Of a stretch of DNA of 64,000 bases, positions 8,577-15,797 are shown one piece after another. Under the pieces are notes generated by a model, which did not search any database, had not been told where the DNA came from, and saw only the letters and a program-made list of their open reading frames with translations. Source of the DNA: Rhizobium sp. 2MFCol3.1 (GTDB lineage: Bacteria > Pseudomonadota > Alphaproteobacteria > Rhizobiales > Rhizobiaceae); the NCBI RefSeq assembly GCF_000377565.1, contig NZ_KB898356.1:235927-299926 (forward strand), read 5' to 3'. Both the position numbers and the translations under genes were made by a program. The first letter of the stretch is position 1. Each line of letters begins with the position of its first letter.

Positions 8577-9197
8577 ATGGCGCTCAAATACAAGCTCATT
8601 CTGGCTTCGGGTTCCCCCCGCCGCGTTGACCTGCTCAACCAGGCAGGGATCGAGCCCTCGCGCCTGATGCCGATGGATATCGACGAGACGCCGAAGAAGT
8701 CGGAGCATCCGCGCTCGCTGGCGCGTCGCCTGTCGACCGAAAAGGCCGAAGCAGCGCTCGCCGCCATCAAGGGCGACATGACCTGGAAGGGCAGCTACAT
8801 CCTGGCCGCCGATACCGTCGTCGCCGTCGGCCGCCGCATTCTCGGCAAGGCCGAGTTCGCAGACGAGGCCTCGGCCTCGCTCTACCTGCTCTCCGGCCGC
8901 AGCCACTGGGTCTATACCGGCGTCTGCCTGGTGACGCCCGATCGCAAGATCCGCCAGAAGATCGTGGAAACCAAGGTGCGCTTCAAGCGTTTGTCCGGTT
9001 TCGAGGTCGAAAACTATCTGGCCTCAGGCCAGTGGCGCGGCAAGGCGGGTGCCTACGGCATCCAGGGGCTGGCCGGCACCTTCGTGCAGAAGATGGTCGG
9101 CTCCTACACCAACGTCGTCGGCTTGCCGCTGTACGAGACCATTTTGCTTCTGACCGGCGAGGGCTTCGACGTCCATAGCCGGTGGCCCGAGGCTTGA
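8577..9197 (+). CDS. maf: Maf-like nucleotide pyrophosphatase
   Basis: Maf proteins hydrolyse non-canonical or pyrimidine nucleoside triphosphates to monophosphates, cleaning the pool. The N-terminal Ala-Ser-Gly-Ser-Pro-Arg-Arg loop (residues 10-16), the catalytic Asp79 in Ala-Ala-Asp-Thr-Val-Val, and [10 protein letters not shown] (156-165) are all present. At 206 aa it is the normal size. The Arg/Trp/Gln pattern after Ser-Gly-Gln-Trp-Arg decides substrate class, and I cannot assign dTTP/UTP versus m7GTP preference with certainty. It is followed 32 bases later by yacG. Confidence 0.95.
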   Translation: MALKYKLILASGSPRRVDLLNQAGIEPSRLMPMDIDETPKKSEHPRSLARRLSTEKAEAALAAIKGDMTWKGSYILAADTVVAVGRRILGKAEFADEASASLYLLSGRSHWVYTGVCLVTPDRKIRQKIVETKVRFKRLSGFEVENYLASGQWRGKAGAYGIQGLAGTFVQKMVGSYTNVVGLPLYETILLLTGEGFDVHSRWPEA

Positions 9198-9229
9198 AGC
9201 CGGCGGGCCGAAAACCCGAAGGAATTACC

Positions 9230-9439
9230 ATGCCCGATGAAACCAGACAGAGCGCCAAGATCGAACCGCTGCGCAAGGCGCATTCGTGCCCGGAGTGCGG
9301 CACGCCCTCGCAGCGCGAGCACTATCCTTTCTGCTCGAACCGTTGCCGCGAAGTCGATCTTTCGCGCTGGCTGACCGGCTCCTACGCCATTCCCGTTGCC
9401 GAAGATGAGACGAAGGCTGAGTACCCCGACGAGAACTGA
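9230..9439 (+). CDS. yacG: DNA gyrase inhibitor / zinc-binding protein YacG
   Basis: This is a 69-aa zinc protein with a clear Cys4 site: Cys20-x2-Cys23, Cys35-x3-Cys39, the second pair in Phe-Cys-Ser-Asn-Arg-Cys-Arg. It is followed by the family motif Asp-Leu-Ser-Arg-Trp-Leu-x-Gly-Ser-Tyr. E. coli YacG binds GyrB and inhibits gyrase. The ATG at 9230 is chosen because GAAGGAA precedes it; the longer frame from 9182 is the maf/yacG junction. It closes the maf operon. Confidence 0.95.
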   Translation: MPDETRQSAKIEPLRKAHSCPECGTPSQREHYPFCSNRCREVDLSRWLTGSYAIPVAEDETKAEYPDEN

Positions 9440-9523
9440 TCGCGTTTCCCGCTCGGGAAGCCGTTCAATTTGTTCAATAATTCGGAAAATTCACAGGCCT
9501 GTCAAAAAACTCTCATTTGGCGC

Positions 9524-9551
9524 TTGCCATGGCCGAACAAGATGTTATAAC
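9524..9551 (+). promoter_or_regulatory. Candidate promoter for tRNA-Phe
   Basis: TTGCCA at 9524-9529 and TATAAC at 9546-9551 are separated by 16 bases, matching a housekeeping-sigma promoter. Transcription would begin about 60 bases before the tRNA. Nothing else between 9440 and 9620 looks coding. Confidence 0.4.
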
Positions 9552-9620
9552 CCCGCTCGCTTCCGGGGAAAACCAAGCCCCTGCAGCTCTCGGAAACGAG
9601 AGATGCGCCGAAGCAGGAAT

Positions 9621-9696
9621 GCCCAGATAGCTCAGTTGGTAGAGCAGCGGATTGAAAATCCGCGTGTCCGTGGTTCAAATCCGCGTCTGGGCACCA
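9621..9696 (+). tRNA. tRNA-Phe (anticodon GAA)
   Basis: A complete 76-nt cloverleaf with encoded CCA. The acceptor stem is GCCCAGA/TCTGGGC, the D-arm GCTCAGTTGGTAGAGC, the anticodon stem GCGGA/TCCGC, and the loop TTGAAAA gives GAA. The T-arm contains GGTTCAAATCC. It lies downstream of yacG, a linkage seen in several rhizobia. Confidence 0.97.
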
Positions 9697-9816
9697 CTCT
9701 TTCTCCCCTCGATCAAGTCTCTGCCTCAGCCCATACCAGACGTGCGAAATGCGTCGAACAGCACCCGCGTGTGAGCGAGTGCCGTTGCAAGTTCAAACGG
9801 GCTGCGGCGTGGCTTT

Positions 9817-10797
9817 TTAGCCTTGGAACAGGCTGAGGATGTTGCGTGGCGAGGAGTTGGCGATCGAGAGCGATTGAATGGCCAGCTGCTGCTGTGTCTG
9901 CAGCGCCGAGAGCCTTGAGGATTGCTCTTCCATGTCGGCGTCCACGAGGCGGCCAATGCCGCTGTCGATCGAATCGCTGAGCTTCGAGGCGAAGTCGTTC
10001 TGCTGGTCCACGGTCCGGCTGAGCGAGCCGATGTCGGAGGCGACCTTCGTCATCTGCTTGGTCATGCCTTCGAGCGTCGAAAGCATGTCATCGAGTTCCG
10101 CCGAGGTCGTCGAGTTGTCGATCGTGAGCTCGGTCGCTGTCGGCGGCGCGGTGGCGCCCTTGAGGACCACGTAGTTCTTGGCCGAGCCCGCCTGTATGGC
10201 GAAAGCTTCGGTCGACAGAATCCCGTATTCGCCGGATCCGCCATTGTCCACGAAGTACTGGACGTCGGTATCGGTCTGGGGCGGCGGCGTGTTGATCTCG
10301 TAGGTCACTGTACCAAGCTTGACCGTGCCGTCGTTGTTTCTGATGAAGGAAGTGACGATCTGCTTGTCGGCGGAATCGACGCCGCTGTTCCAGGAGAGCC
10401 AGTTCTGGCCGTTGAACGATGCGGCGCCGAGCGTCGTGGTCAACTGACCCTTCAGCTGCGTGATCTCTTCGTTGACCTTCGTCTTGTCGACGCCAGCCTC
10501 GAAAGCCGTAACCAGCTTCGCCTTCATCTCCGACATCACATCGATCGAGGAGGCGATTGCCTCGTAGGTCGTGTCCAGAATGGCGCCGCTCATTCCCAGC
10601 GCGTCCTGTACTGCCGAAATGGACTTGTTGTCCGAGCGCATCGTCGTGGCGATCGACCAATAGGCGGCGTTATCGGCGGCCTTTTCGACCCGCAGGCCCG
10701 TCGAGATTTGCTTCTGGGTCTCGCCAAGGTTGGAGTTTATCGAACGAAGCGTCTGGAGCGCATTATTCGCGGATATATTCGTGACAATAGACGTCAT
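9817..10797 (-). CDS. Flagellin (outlying paralogue)
   Basis: This 326-aa flagellin has intact conserved ends: an N-terminal D0/D1 helix with Ala-Asp-Asn-Ala-Ala-Tyr-Trp-Ser-Ile-Ala (about residues 41-50) and a C-terminal helix ending Leu-Phe-Gln-Gly. Between them is a short variable region (about 125-235). It is exported by the flagellar type III system and polymerised into the filament. It sits more than 50 kb from the main flagellin locus and next to tRNA-Phe, so it resembles the unlinked minor flagellins of Agrobacterium and Rhizobium. No good ribosome-binding site is visible before the ATG. The leader (10798-10960) is markedly AT-rich, and nothing else coding is seen up to 11126. Confidence 0.93.
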   Translation of the reverse strand: MTSIVTNISANNALQTLRSINSNLGETQKQISTGLRVEKAADNAAYWSIATTMRSDNKSISAVQDALGMSGAILDTTYEAIASSIDVMSEMKAKLVTAFEAGVDKTKVNEEITQLKGQLTTTLGAASFNGQNWLSWNSGVDSADKQIVTSFIRNNDGTVKLGTVTYEINTPPPQTDTDVQYFVDNGGSGEYGILSTEAFAIQAGSAKNYVVLKGATAPPTATELTIDNSTTSAELDDMLSTLEGMTKQMTKVASDIGSLSRTVDQQNDFASKLSDSIDSGIGRLVDADMEEQSSRLSALQTQQQLAIQSLSIANSSPRNILSLFQG

Positions 10798-11126
10798 GAG
10801 AAACTCAGAAATGAAACTTTAGATTTATATTGATTTGTGTAATGTGATATTACGCATCTTATAGGTGCCAAAGTATAGCTGTTCTGGTTAATAAAGTGCC
10901 TATTGGCTCTGGTGGATTTTATCCAGTTTTGTGCCGCTGACATTGATCCGGTCCCGCCGGGCGCATGTAAAAATCCGAGCAACGATAGAGAAACGGCTCA
11001 AGCGCGACGAGGCGGCATCCATCGGCGGCGATCGTTGCCGCGCTCGGCGCAATCCATCTTTTTGATTTGGCGGCAAACGATCAGGCTGCTACAGCGGTCC
11101 ATCCCGCAGGACCAGCAGAGAGTGAC

Positions 11127-11396
11127 ATGGCCAAGACGAAAGAACCGAAGCTCGAGCATTCCGAACTCGCCGGCGAGTTTACCGATGATGGCGTGACCGT
11201 TCTGGTCGATATCTTCCGCCCGGCCGGCACCAATGCCGACTGGAAGATGGAAGTCGTGACGCAGGACGACGACCTGATCGAATGGGAAGAGAGCTTCGAG
11301 ACTGATCGCGACGCTTTCGACGAGTTTCTGGCAACTGTCGAGCGCGACGGCATCCGCACTTTCCTTGATGATGCCGACGAACCATCGGTTCACTAG
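11127..11396 (+). CDS. Conserved hypothetical acidic protein (89 aa)
   Basis: The preferred ATG at 11127 (Met-Ala-Lys-Thr-Lys-Glu) follows an AGAGAG stretch; an in-frame ATG exists at 11067. The protein is soluble and very acidic. It shows the alternating pattern Val-Thr-Val-Leu-Val-Asp-Ile-Phe-Arg, then Trp-Lys-Met-Glu-Val-Val, then an Asp/Glu/Phe-rich helix, suggesting a small alpha/beta domain. I recall similar uncharacterised proteins in rhizobia but no named family. Confidence 0.6.
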   Translation: MAKTKEPKLEHSELAGEFTDDGVTVLVDIFRPAGTNADWKMEVVTQDDDLIEWEESFETDRDAFDEFLATVERDGIRTFLDDADEPSVH

Positions 11397-11551
11397 ACGC
11401 CGGCCGGGCAGACTTTGACGCCGTGACACTGCTGTGACTGTCGCTTTCAGACTGGAAAATGTCGCTTGCGGAGACCCTTTAAAATAAACCGAAACTAAAG
11501 TGGGCCACTCCGAAAGATAAGTGCGCATAAAACGCGCCGGGAACAGCAAAC

Positions 11552-11785
11552 ATGAAAGCTTTGGAATACAGAGCCGCTTTGGCGGTCCTGGGATTGACCA
11601 CTGCTGGAGTGGAAAATCTCTTTGGTGTCGATCAGATCACCAGCCGCCTCTGGGCGACGGGAGAGCAGGATGTGCCGCGCGCCGTGGCGCTCTGCCTGCT
11701 TCTGATGGCGTCGCATAACCTGTCGGTCGCGCAGGCGCAGATCCTTGCCGACAGCGTCGACGTGCCACTGGCAAAATCCGCCTGA
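11552..11785 (+). CDS. Small hypothetical protein (77 aa)
   Basis: A helical, Ala/Leu-rich protein without a clear transmembrane segment (Leu-Cys-Leu-Leu-Leu-Met is the most hydrophobic stretch). Codon use looks like the neighbours. A GGGAACAGCAAAC leader gives a modest ribosome-binding site. No family is recognised. It is transcribed towards the convergent gene at 11823. Confidence 0.45.
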   Translation: MKALEYRAALAVLGLTTAGVENLFGVDQITSRLWATGEQDVPRAVALCLLLMASHNLSVAQAQILADSVDVPLAKSA

Positions 11786-11822
11786 TAACTGGGCCCTACA
11801 ACTGGGGATGTGGCGAAAGCCC

Positions 11823-12104
11823 TCAGGCCGCCGGCTGCTGGATCATCTTTTTCAAAACATCGAGAAGCTGTTTGGCGTCGTCATTGGCGCCGAGCACGCG
11901 CAGGCGCTCTTCAGCGAGGCTGATGATCGCCTCCATGCTTTCGCGCTCGCTCCAGCCGGAAGCGACACAGGCGCGCGTCAGATCCTCGAACGCGAACTGC
12001 ATCGCATCCTGGCAGCGCACATCCCGATCGGGATCGTCACTGGTGACAAACGGCCTGTAGATCTCCCGCATCTCAGTTCTCCGCAACTCATTCGCACGCG
12101 CCAT
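11823..12104 (-). CDS. Small hypothetical protein (93 aa)
   Basis: A soluble helical protein. The second half reads as a helix-turn-helix-like run (Ala-Ser-Gly-Trp-Ser-Glu-Arg-Glu-Ser-Met-Glu-Ala-Ile-Ile-Ser-Leu-Ala-Glu-Glu-Arg), but no DNA-binding family can be named. An internal Met at codon 12 (12071) is an alternative start. The sequence 12105-12300 between this gene and the next carries a 12-bp palindrome (listed separately). Confidence 0.5.
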   Translation of the reverse strand: MARANELRRTEMREIYRPFVTSDDPDRDVRCQDAMQFAFEDLTRACVASGWSERESMEAIISLAEERLRVLGANDDAKQLLDVLKKMIQQPAA

Positions 12105-12263
12105 GCTAGACCACAGGCTTTAACGAAGTATTCATGACGATATCGAGCAATCTGGGCGGAAATTCGTGACGACTTTGAATTCTCTGAGAAACGCTGAAAG
12201 TTGTCTCGCCGCGCATATCGCAACCTAATGATAATGGCGTCGTTCTCAACTCGCCCCTGGAGT

Positions 12264-12275
12264 GGTAATATTACC
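12264..12275. promoter_or_regulatory. 12-bp perfect palindrome, possible operator
   Basis: GGTAATATTACC is perfectly self-complementary. It lies 25 bases before the ATG of the four-helix membrane protein, just upstream of its GGGGAG ribosome-binding site. Placement overlapping the leader or promoter suggests a repressor site. Confidence 0.35.
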
Positions 12276-12300
12276 CTTGCCGAAAAGAGGGGAGATTCAC

Positions 12301-12705
12301 ATGCCACGCATCTCGCATCTATATTTCAAGACGGCCGTTCTGTTCCTGATCCTTGGTATCGGAATGGGCCTGAACATGGCAATCTCGCAGGATCACAGCG
12401 TGATCGGCGCTCATGCACACTGTAATCTCTTGGGTTGGGTCACGATGGCGCTCTTCGGAGGCTATTACGCACTCAACCCGCGCAAGGCCGAACGTCGCAT
12501 CGCGATGATTCAGTATGGCATCTATACCGCGGGCGTCACGCTGATGGTCCCGAGCCTCTATCTGATGTTGCTGGGCAACATGGCGATGGAACCCGTCGTG
12601 GCAATCGCCTCGATCATCACATTCATCGGCGTCCTGCTGTTCGCCTTCGTCATCTTCTCCGGCGAACAGGTGGCCATGACACCATCGACGCCGTCCTATC
12701 GCTGA
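12301..12705 (+). CDS. Four-helix membrane protein with HxH motif (134 aa)
   Basis: Four transmembrane helices are evident (about residues 9-28, 40-58, 70-92 and 98-121). Between helices 1 and 2 is His38-Ala-His40 followed by Cys-Asn-Leu-Leu-Gly-Trp. This resembles the helix I/II region of heme-copper oxidase and NO-reductase catalytic subunits, where the histidine ligates heme. The whole protein is only about a quarter of such a subunit, so it is a stand-alone relative, not an oxidase. A strong ribosome-binding site precedes the ATG. Heme or metal binding is an inference from the motif alone. Confidence 0.6.
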   Translation: MPRISHLYFKTAVLFLILGIGMGLNMAISQDHSVIGAHAHCNLLGWVTMALFGGYYALNPRKAERRIAMIQYGIYTAGVTLMVPSLYLMLLGNMAMEPVVAIASIITFIGVLLFAFVIFSGEQVAMTPSTPSYR

Positions 12706-12762
12706 AGTCTTCTCTTGCCCCTGCGGCGCTCGTTCTTGGGGATGGGCGCCGTGGAAGGTAGA

Positions 12763-12969
12763 TCAGTGAACGACCTGAACGCGGATATGCTCCTTGGCTG
12801 CATAGGAATGGCAGTCGATCGGCGCATCGCCGACGAAGATCACATCGCCGTCCTGGTCGAACAGGCCCCAACAGGCTTCGTCATCGACATAGACCTTGCG
12901 GACGTAACCAAACGGCGCGCTTTCTAAGACGACGTTGGGTGCAACAGCAACTGTCTCAAGTTCTCGCAT
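12763..12969 (-). CDS. Small hypothetical protein (68 aa)
   Basis: A GGAG ribosome-binding site precedes the ATG on the minus strand. The protein is small and acidic with a beta-rich pattern (Tyr-Val-Arg-Lys-Val-Tyr-Val-Asp-Asp, Trp-Gly-Leu-Phe-Asp-Gln-Asp-Gly-Asp-Val-Ile-Phe-Val-Gly). It may be a small barrel or hairpin domain. No family is recognised. The following 271 bases (12970-13240) hold no supported gene. Confidence 0.5.
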   Translation of the reverse strand: MRELETVAVAPNVVLESAPFGYVRKVYVDDEACWGLFDQDGDVIFVGDAPIDCHSYAAKEHIRVQVVH

Positions 12970-13240
12970 GGATCACTCCGATAGTCATTTCTGTTTTAGT
13001 GCGACATCATATTGCATTGCGAGGCGGATGCCGGGCTATCCCTAGAAATGGGGATGTCTAACTCAGCTTGACCTTTCGCCTCTCAGGGTGTGCCGAATCG
13101 GTATTTCATGCCGATTTCCTTCCTTGGTTGCAGCGGGTCGTGCCTTTGTGGATTGCGATTGCATCAGCGGCGAAAAGCGCGTTGCGCCGACCAATCGAAG
13201 CTCCTATCTACAGGCACGAATCATCTCCGAGGAATAACTC

Positions 13241-13669
13241 ATGGCCGACCTAAAGGTTCGCACTCGTCCCGTTGGCGCCAGCGCCGTTCTCGGCCGCACC
13301 GGCTTCCCGCATGTCACCTCCGCCACCGGCGGTGAGATCGACATCGTCACCAGCCCGTCGCAACCGGGTTTCAACCCGCTGGACCTTCTCTATTCCTCCC
13401 TCTCGGCCTGCCTGGTCCTGAGCGCCCGCATGGCGGCGAGCCAGCTCGGCGTTCTCGATCGCATCACCGAGCTCAAGGCTGACGTCACCGGCGAGAAGGC
13501 CACCGAAGGCCTGTCGCGGGTGAAGACCTTCAACATCGTCTTCTCGATCAAGGGCGACATCGACGAGGAAACCCGGCAGAAGATCGCCCACGCCGCCGAA
13601 GACGAGATCTGCACGGTCAGCAACACGATCCGCGGCAATCCGGAATTCTCGACGGTCATCTCCGGCTGA
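13241..13669 (+). CDS. OsmC-like protein
   Basis: The 142-aa protein fits the OsmC/Ohr fold. An N-terminal strand domain is followed by Asn-Pro-Leu-Asp-Leu-Leu-Tyr-Ser-Ser-Leu-Ser-Ala-Cys (about 45-57), which holds the first peroxidatic-type cysteine. The second conserved cysteine lies in Glu-Ile-Cys-Thr-Val-Ser-Asn-Thr-Ile near residue 126. Both cysteines are present, so reduction of organic hydroperoxides is plausible, although many family members have no measured activity. GAGGAA precedes the ATG. Confidence 0.85.
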   Translation: MADLKVRTRPVGASAVLGRTGFPHVTSATGGEIDIVTSPSQPGFNPLDLLYSSLSACLVLSARMAASQLGVLDRITELKADVTGEKATEGLSRVKTFNIVFSIKGDIDEETRQKIAHAAEDEICTVSNTIRGNPEFSTVISG

Positions 13670-13683
13670 CCCTCTATGCTGGC

Positions 13684-13709
13684 GCCGGCGTCGCGCGAGC
13701 GACGCCGGC
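13684..13709 (+). terminator. Perfect 11-bp GC-rich hairpin after the OsmC gene
   Basis: GCCGGCGTCGC and its complement flank a GCGA tetraloop (GNRA type), 15 bases after the stop. It lacks a following T run, so it is a stable 3'-end structure rather than a textbook intrinsic terminator. Confidence 0.5.
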
Positions 13710-13823
13710 GTCGATATCGACCGCGCCTGTCGTTCCCGGGCTATTCTCAGGCCGCTGCTTCTGCTACTTGCGGTGCATGATGGCGCCGCTCGATCGCACC
13801 CGACGCCGCAAGCACGGTACGCC

Positions 13824-14720
13824 ATGTCGCAAGTCTCCTCCGCTCTCCCACAGTCCGCTCCCTCGCAACGTTTCGCGCTTGCCGCATTGATCCTCGGCGG
13901 TGCCGCGATCGGCGGCTCGCCGATCTTCGTGCGGCTGTCGGAAGTGGGGCCAATGGCAACCGGCTTCTGGCGCGTGGCGCTGGCTTTCTTCCCGATCTAC
14001 ATCTTCTCGCTGCTCAAGGGCGGCGCAACCGGCCCTAAGCCCGAGACCTGGGCGGACCGCGGCATGCTCATCCTGCCCGGCGTCATTCTTGCCATCGACC
14101 TCATCACCTGGCACCTGTCGATCACGATCACCTCCGTCGCCAATGCGACGCTGCTCGCCAACCTGGCGCCGGTCTTCGTCACCATCATCGGCGTGCTCTT
14201 CATGGGAGCTGCCGTCACGCGCGTTTTCGTGGCGGGGTTGCTGCTGGCGATCGTCGGCGTCGTCATCCTCAAGGGTGGTCCGGCTGCACTCGGTCAGGGC
14301 GATCTGCTGGGCGATGGCGGCGCCGTTCTGGCGGCAGTCGCTTATGCGCTCTACATCCTCGCCATCGGCAGGCTGCGCACGCGCTTCGATACGGTTCGTA
14401 TCATGCTCTGGAGCACAGCGTCGGCCGCCGTCTGCCTGTTTCCGTTCGGCTTCTTCGTTGAAGGCCATCTCATGCCCACCACGGCCTATGGCTGGGCCAT
14501 GGTCTTCGGCCTCGCCTTCATCAGCCATGCCAGCGGGCAGGTGGCGATCACCTATGCGCTGGCCTATCTGCCGGCCGCCTTCTCGTCGCTGACGCTGCTC
14601 CTGCAGCCGGTCGTCGCCGCGATTCTCGCATGGATATTGCTCAGCGAGCCGATCGGCCCGATGCAGGCGATCGGTGGTCTCGTGGTCCTCGCCGGGATCA
14701 TGATCGCCCGGCGAGGGTAA
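13824..14720 (+). CDS. EamA/DMT-family transporter
   Basis: About 298 aa with ten predicted transmembrane helices in two EamA repeats (about residues 15-145 and 160-295), the classic drug/metabolite exporter plan. The second repeat contains Leu-Gln-Pro-Val-Val-Ala-Ala-Ile-Leu-Ala-Trp and Ser-Glu-Pro-Ile-Gly. The substrate cannot be read from sequence. I chose the ATG at 13824 because residues encoded from 13773 look non-conserved; neither start has a good ribosome-binding site. It converges on the pyruvyltransferase gene with five bases between stops. Confidence 0.85.
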   Translation: MSQVSSALPQSAPSQRFALAALILGGAAIGGSPIFVRLSEVGPMATGFWRVALAFFPIYIFSLLKGGATGPKPETWADRGMLILPGVILAIDLITWHLSITITSVANATLLANLAPVFVTIIGVLFMGAAVTRVFVAGLLLAIVGVVILKGGPAALGQGDLLGDGGAVLAAVAYALYILAIGRLRTRFDTVRIMLWSTASAAVCLFPFGFFVEGHLMPTTAYGWAMVFGLAFISHASGQVAITYALAYLPAAFSSLTLLLQPVVAAILAWILLSEPIGPMQAIGGLVVLAGIMIARRG

Positions 14721-14725
14721 CTGCC

Positions 14726-15748
14726 TTAGGCGACGGCGGCCTGTTTCTGCATGCGCCGTGCGTCGAGAATATCAAGCGCCTCGTCGACGGTCGCCGCCAG
14801 TTCCGCCTTTTCCGTGTTGCAGGTGTTCCAGGCTTCGATGAAGCTGCTGGTCTTGCCGTAGCTGTTGTCGAGCACGCAATGGTCGGCGCCGATCAGCACG
14901 CACATGATGTGCCCGTGCATGCGGTCGGTGATGACCTGCCGTGCCGAACCAAGCAGCACCACGCCGCGGTCGAAACGCTGCTGCGCGCGCTCGCGATAGG
15001 CGAGTTCCGTCATCCGCGCGCGGCCGCCGATCTTGCCTGAGAGCAACCCCTTCAGGATTGCCGCATGCTTGGTCTGCTTCTGGAAGTCGGCAGGCTCATC
15101 CGGCCAATCCGACTTCACCGTGCCCGGGCGCTGTGTTGCCGCCGTCAGGTCCTGTGGCGTGCCGACTTCCTGGTCCTCGCGCAGGTTCAAGAGCAGCTCA
15201 TGCTGCGGCACCGGCTTTGCGACCGGGCCGATGCAGAAGGCCATGTCGGGGCACAGGCGCGTCTCGCACTGGAACCAGCGCTGCGCAAAGGCAAGGCTCT
15301 TCTTGTCGCGCACCAGAAGCGTGAACTGGCCATGCTTCTCGATGGCGCGCGCCGTGCTGTCGACGTTCGCCTGATCCTTGAAATGGATGGTCTGCGGCAG
15401 CTGCACGATCGGCCGTCCCTTGTGCCGCTCCAGCATGTTTTCGCGGAACTGGCGGTAGCCGGCCCAGATGTCCCCGAAATTGCCGCCGCCATGCAGGAAG
15501 ATCCGGCCGTCGCCAATGGCGCCGAGCATGCGGTCCTCGTCGAAGGTCGGGATTTCGGTGACGTAGGACGGGCGCGAGCGCTTCTTGTCGAAGTATGCAA
15601 GCTCGCCCAGCCAGATCGCGCTGTCGCCGATATTGTAGTGGTTCGGAAAGTCGAGCAGCGCATAACGCTCCGACGGGTCGAAAACGTCAGACAGGTTCTT
15701 CTCGATCACGCCCTGCAGGCGGTTGATGATCGTCAGGTTAGATTCCAT
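14726..15748 (-). CDS. Polysaccharide pyruvyl transferase family protein
   Basis: The 340-aa protein has the family pattern. Near the N-terminus it has Asn-x-Gly-Asp-Ser-Ala-Ile-Trp (about 40-47), followed by Leu-His-Gly-Gly-Gly-Asn-Phe-Gly-Asp. The C-terminal signature is Val-Ile-Thr-Asp-Arg-Met-His-Gly-His-Ile. Such enzymes add ketal-linked pyruvate from PEP to exopolysaccharide sugars; ExoV of succinoglycan synthesis is a rhizobial example. A strong AAGGAG site precedes the ATG. It follows the flippase gene on the same strand (49-base gap), so the two probably belong to one polysaccharide operon with the GT2 gene. Confidence 0.88.
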   Translation of the reverse strand: MESNLTIINRLQGVIEKNLSDVFDPSERYALLDFPNHYNIGDSAIWLGELAYFDKKRSRPSYVTEIPTFDEDRMLGAIGDGRIFLHGGGNFGDIWAGYRQFRENMLERHKGRPIVQLPQTIHFKDQANVDSTARAIEKHGQFTLLVRDKKSLAFAQRWFQCETRLCPDMAFCIGPVAKPVPQHELLLNLREDQEVGTPQDLTAATQRPGTVKSDWPDEPADFQKQTKHAAILKGLLSGKIGGRARMTELAYRERAQQRFDRGVVLLGSARQVITDRMHGHIMCVLIGADHCVLDNSYGKTSSFIEAWNTCNTEKAELAATVDEALDILDARRMQKQAAVA

Positions 15749-15797
15749 TGAAGGCTCCTTGTTTTAGGGACAAGAGGTCCGAAAGTGATGCGCGGGC

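Noticed and set aside
10855..10885. TGGCAC-like sequence upstream of the outlying flagellin, considered as a sigma-54 promoter
   Set aside because: The GG to GC spacing is two bases too long for a -24/-12 promoter.
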